Below are positions 14,197-16,211 of a stretch of DNA of 16,211 bases, in pieces. The DNA comes from Firmicutes bacterium UBA5420. GTDB lineage: Bacteria; Bacillota; Limnochordia; Darwinibacteriales; Darwinibacteriaceae. How positions within the stretch are numbered: position 1 is the first letter of the stretch; the number at the start of each line of letters is the position of its first letter. Position numbers and translations under genes: made by a program. Where the stretch lies: NCBI GenBank assembly GCA_002409455.1, contig DHNI01000003.1, positions 3,741 to 19,951 on the forward strand, written 5' to 3'. Below the pieces are notes generated by a model. That model was not told where the DNA came from, made no database searches, and worked only from the letters and a program-made list of their open reading frames with translations.

Positions 14197-16211
14197 ATGA
14201 GAAGAAGGAACCTATACTTAGTATTAGTCCTCGTAGTTCTCTTAGCCGGGGCGGGTGTTGTAACCAGCCTCTATGTTCAGGCAGGACAGCACATCACAGA
14301 CTTTGAAGAAGAGAGGCCTCTCCCAGGTGCAGTGCTATATGATCAAGATGGTGAGGTCATTAAGCGATTGGGTACCGGAAGGGTCTACATTCCCTTGGAC
14401 CAGACTCCTCAAGATCTCCAAAAAGCGATACAATCAACCGAAGGGGGCTCAAGTATCAATCATCGCCTGGCCAGGCAGATTTTGGAGCCACAAGGTTTCT
14501 GGCCTAGGCTACAGCTGGCGATTCTTCCTTCTGTCCTAGCGAGGCGTTACTCTGAGCGGGAACGTTTGGAGATCTATCTAAACAACGCCCATTTCGGTGA
14601 GGGAACCTATGGCGTAGAGGCAGCGAGTCAAGCCTATTTTGCAAAGCCTGTGAAAGACATTGACTTAGCACAAAGCGCCTTGTTGGCTGCACTAGCGCAG
14701 GAGCCCGACGCGGCTTCACCTTTTAAGGATCCGGACAAGGCCCAAGAGCGGCGTGATGCCGTGTTAGCGCAGATGCAGCAAGATGGCTATATCAGTGCGG
14801 CGCAACAGGAAGAGGCTGCAAAAGCGGAGATTGATCCCAAGCGCCGCGAGCCGGGATACGCACACCATTTTTCGGATTATCTTGGTAATCTTCTGATCAA
14901 CGAGTTAGGAGAAGATCGCGTATTTCAAGGGGGACTAAAAGTGACGACCACCCTTGATCGTGGACTCCAGAAGCTAGCGGAGAAGCTATTTCAAGAGGCC
15001 GAATTGGATGGAGGATTGATTGCCCTTAATCCAAGTGATGGAGCCATTTTGGCCATGGTGGGGGGCAGGGATTATGTGCAAGATTCGACCAACCGCGCCA
15101 CTGTGAAGCACCAGGAGCTTGGTAGCAGCCTAAGACCTCTGATCTACGCTACTGCTCTTCAGGAAGATTGGGCCATGAATCACCTGGTGGAAGATATCCA
15201 GCGGGAGTTTGGGGACTTTGCAGTGGACAACGCCAATGATCGCTATTGGGGCCCTGTCACCATGAAACATGCCTTAGTAATGGACCTAAACAATGCAGCA
15301 GTATGGACACTAAACGAACTGGGCATCGAGAGATTTACTGAGTTCGCCAAAGCAGTGGGACTCACCATCGAGCAAGTTGATCGTGATCTGCGCTTGGCCA
15401 CGGGGGAAGTGCGAGAAGGCCTATCACTACTACGCTTAACGGCCGCTTACTTGCCAGGTGTGAGTGAAGGCAACTACATGCCCGTTTCTGGCTTCCAACA
15501 GGTCACAGACACCCAAAATCAAAACGTTATAGCAAACCAGACCAAGACGCCTGAGCGTATCCTGTCGGCGGAACAGGCCTACTTGTTAACGGATATGCTT
15601 ATGCCTAGCACCGAATACGGAAGTATTCGAGAGCTAGACGTTCCCTTTGCTGCAGCGCTAAGCGCCAGTTCATCCAAGGATGGTACCTCCCAATGGGCGA
15701 TCGGTTATACACCTTCTCTCCTCGTCGGGGTTTACGTAGAGGCTCCCAACGGAACAGAGCAAGAACCACAACCTCAGCTATTAGCTGGCGATCTTTGGGT
15801 GCAGTTTATGACTACCGCCATGGCCCAAACCGCTGAAGACGATGAAGAAAGTGACAGGGCCAATGCAGATACAGAAGATGAAGACATAGGTGAGAGCGAA
15901 CACGAGGGCGAAAACGGCGAGTTTGCGGTGCCCGATAAAGTAGAGACCGATGTCTTAATCGATGTCTTCACCGGACTTTTAGCCAGCGAGCGCTGTCCCC
16001 AGGTCGAGCGCGATTCCTTTATCGAAGGTACAAAGCCCACCAAGCTAGCCCCGTGTGCTATACCGCCACCTCCACCAGAGCCCACGCCTCCGCGAGTGAC
16101 ACCGCCACGGGAGACGCCCTTGCCTACACCAATTATACCTGAGCCTGAACCTGAACCTAAGCCTGAACCTGAACCGGAGCCCGAACCAGAACCGGAGCCT
16201 GAACCAGAACC
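14197..16211 (+). CDS. Degenerate class A penicillin-binding protein (likely pseudoenzyme), 3' end beyond window
   Basis: At least 671 residues, open at the window edge. GAGGAGG at 14182-14188 ends 8 bases before the ATG. One membrane segment (about 6-27) precedes a glycosyltransferase-51 domain and a transpeptidase domain. Recognisable parts are LEIYLNNAHFGEGTYGVEAA, the LAQSALLAAL segment and TTLDRGLQ. Catalytic parts are altered. The ED-x-x-FY-x-H segment is missing, with E82 joined directly to GGSS; the GGSTITQQLAKN box reads GGSSINHRLARQ; the RK-x-x-E box lacks its Glu. In the transpeptidase, SxxK is S310-S-L-R313, SxN is D363-L-N365, and KTG is replaced (SAS at 489-491). An acidic insert (547-575) and a Pro-rich tail from about 623 follow. 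There is no stop or frameshift, so I read it as a conserved non-catalytic wall-associated protein, function unknown. Confidence 0.85.
   Translation, partial: MRRRNLYLVLVLVVLLAGAGVVTSLYVQAGQHITDFEEERPLPGAVLYDQDGEVIKRLGTGRVYIPLDQTPQDLQKAIQSTEGGSSINHRLARQILEPQGFWPRLQLAILPSVLARRYSERERLEIYLNNAHFGEGTYGVEAASQAYFAKPVKDIDLAQSALLAALAQEPDAASPFKDPDKAQERRDAVLAQMQQDGYISAAQQEEAAKAEIDPKRREPGYAHHFSDYLGNLLINELGEDRVFQGGLKVTTTLDRGLQKLAEKLFQEAELDGGLIALNPSDGAILAMVGGRDYVQDSTNRATVKHQELGSSLRPLIYATALQEDWAMNHLVEDIQREFGDFAVDNANDRYWGPVTMKHALVMDLNNAAVWTLNELGIERFTEFAKAVGLTIEQVDRDLRLATGEVREGLSLLRLTAAYLPGVSEGNYMPVSGFQQVTDTQNQNVIANQTKTPERILSAEQAYLLTDMLMPSTEYGSIRELDVPFAAALSASSSKDGTSQWAIGYTPSLLVGVYVEAPNGTEQEPQPQLLAGDLWVQFMTTAMAQTAEDDEESDRANADTEDEDIGESEHEGENGEFAVPDKVETDVLIDVFTGLLASERCPQVERDSFIEGTKPTKLAPCAIPPPPPEPTPPRVTPPRETPLPTPIIPEPEPEPKPEPEPEPEPEPEPEPE
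16138..16211 (+). repeat. Pro-Glu coding tandem hexamer repeat (continues past the window)
   Basis: About twelve copies of a 6-base unit of the form CCN-GAR encode alternating Pro and Glu, with one Lys in place of Glu near 16156-16158. Third-position changes between copies show that the protein pattern, not the DNA repeat, is being kept. It begins at residue 648 of the penicillin-binding-protein-like gene and runs off the right edge, so total copy number is unknown. Confidence 0.9.

Noticed and set aside
14193..14250. ATG at 14193 as the start of the PBP-like gene
   Set aside because: It opens a different frame that soon stops. ATG 14197 is in the long open frame and has good spacing from GAGGAGG.
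15774..16085. 103-codon minus-strand frame opposite the acidic insert
   Set aside because: A Ser/Gly-rich low-complexity mirror of the acidic coding stretch, with no start signals.
16138..16211. CRISPR or non-coding satellite at the right edge
   Set aside because: Six-base units without spacers, in frame, with synonymous third-base variation. It is a coding Pro-Glu tail.
14197..16211. PBP-like gene as an ordinary pseudogene
   Set aside because: No stop or frameshift over 671 codons, a strong ribosome binding site and well-kept non-catalytic fold residues. Decay would not target only the catalytic motifs.

Overview
The window looks like chromosomal DNA from a spore-forming member of the Bacillota (Firmicutes). 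The evidence is a sleB-ypeB spore-germination operon, strong AGGAGG-type ribosome binding sites, TTG and GTG starts, SigA-type TTGACA/TATAAT promoters and two LexA operators of the Bacillus type (GAAC-N4-GTTC). The RND pump, signal peptidase and thioredoxin are also of Gram-positive type. I cannot name the genus. No rRNA, tRNA, IS element, prophage or CRISPR array was seen. Genes are densely packed and no gene-free stretch exceeds about 150 bases.

Layout. Positions 28-3498 are on the minus strand: a PhnP-like metallo-beta-lactamase-fold hydrolase, a protein resembling YpiB (UPF0302/IDEAL), signal peptidase I and a patatin-like phospholipase, ending at a hairpin terminator at the window's left edge. 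Positions 3518-8022 are on the plus strand and form an SOS mutagenesis cassette: a strong promoter overlaid by two LexA boxes drives a catalytically dead Y-family polymerase (ImuB-like), a 79-residue protein and the error-prone polymerase DnaE2. That cassette meets the sleB-ypeB operon (minus strand) tail to tail, with the two stop codons overlapping by 4 bases.

Positions 9920-13063 hold a stand-alone RND efflux pump of the SwrC/HAE-1 type. It converges on thioredoxin across a bidirectional terminator. A DUF456 membrane protein precedes thioredoxin, and its terminator T-tract overlaps the thioredoxin -35 box.

From 14197 to the right edge runs an incomplete gene for a class A penicillin-binding protein. 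It is unusual because its glycosyltransferase domain lacks the first catalytic motif and all three transpeptidase motifs are altered. It also has a long acidic insert and a Pro-Glu repeat tail. It appears to be an intact pseudoenzyme rather than a broken gene, and it has a possible forespore (SigG-type) promoter. This gene and the two-operator SOS cassette are the most interesting items in the window.

Start codons were re-chosen at several genes from ribosome binding sites and promoter positions. Thioredoxin, signal peptidase and the patatin protein all appear to start at TTG.
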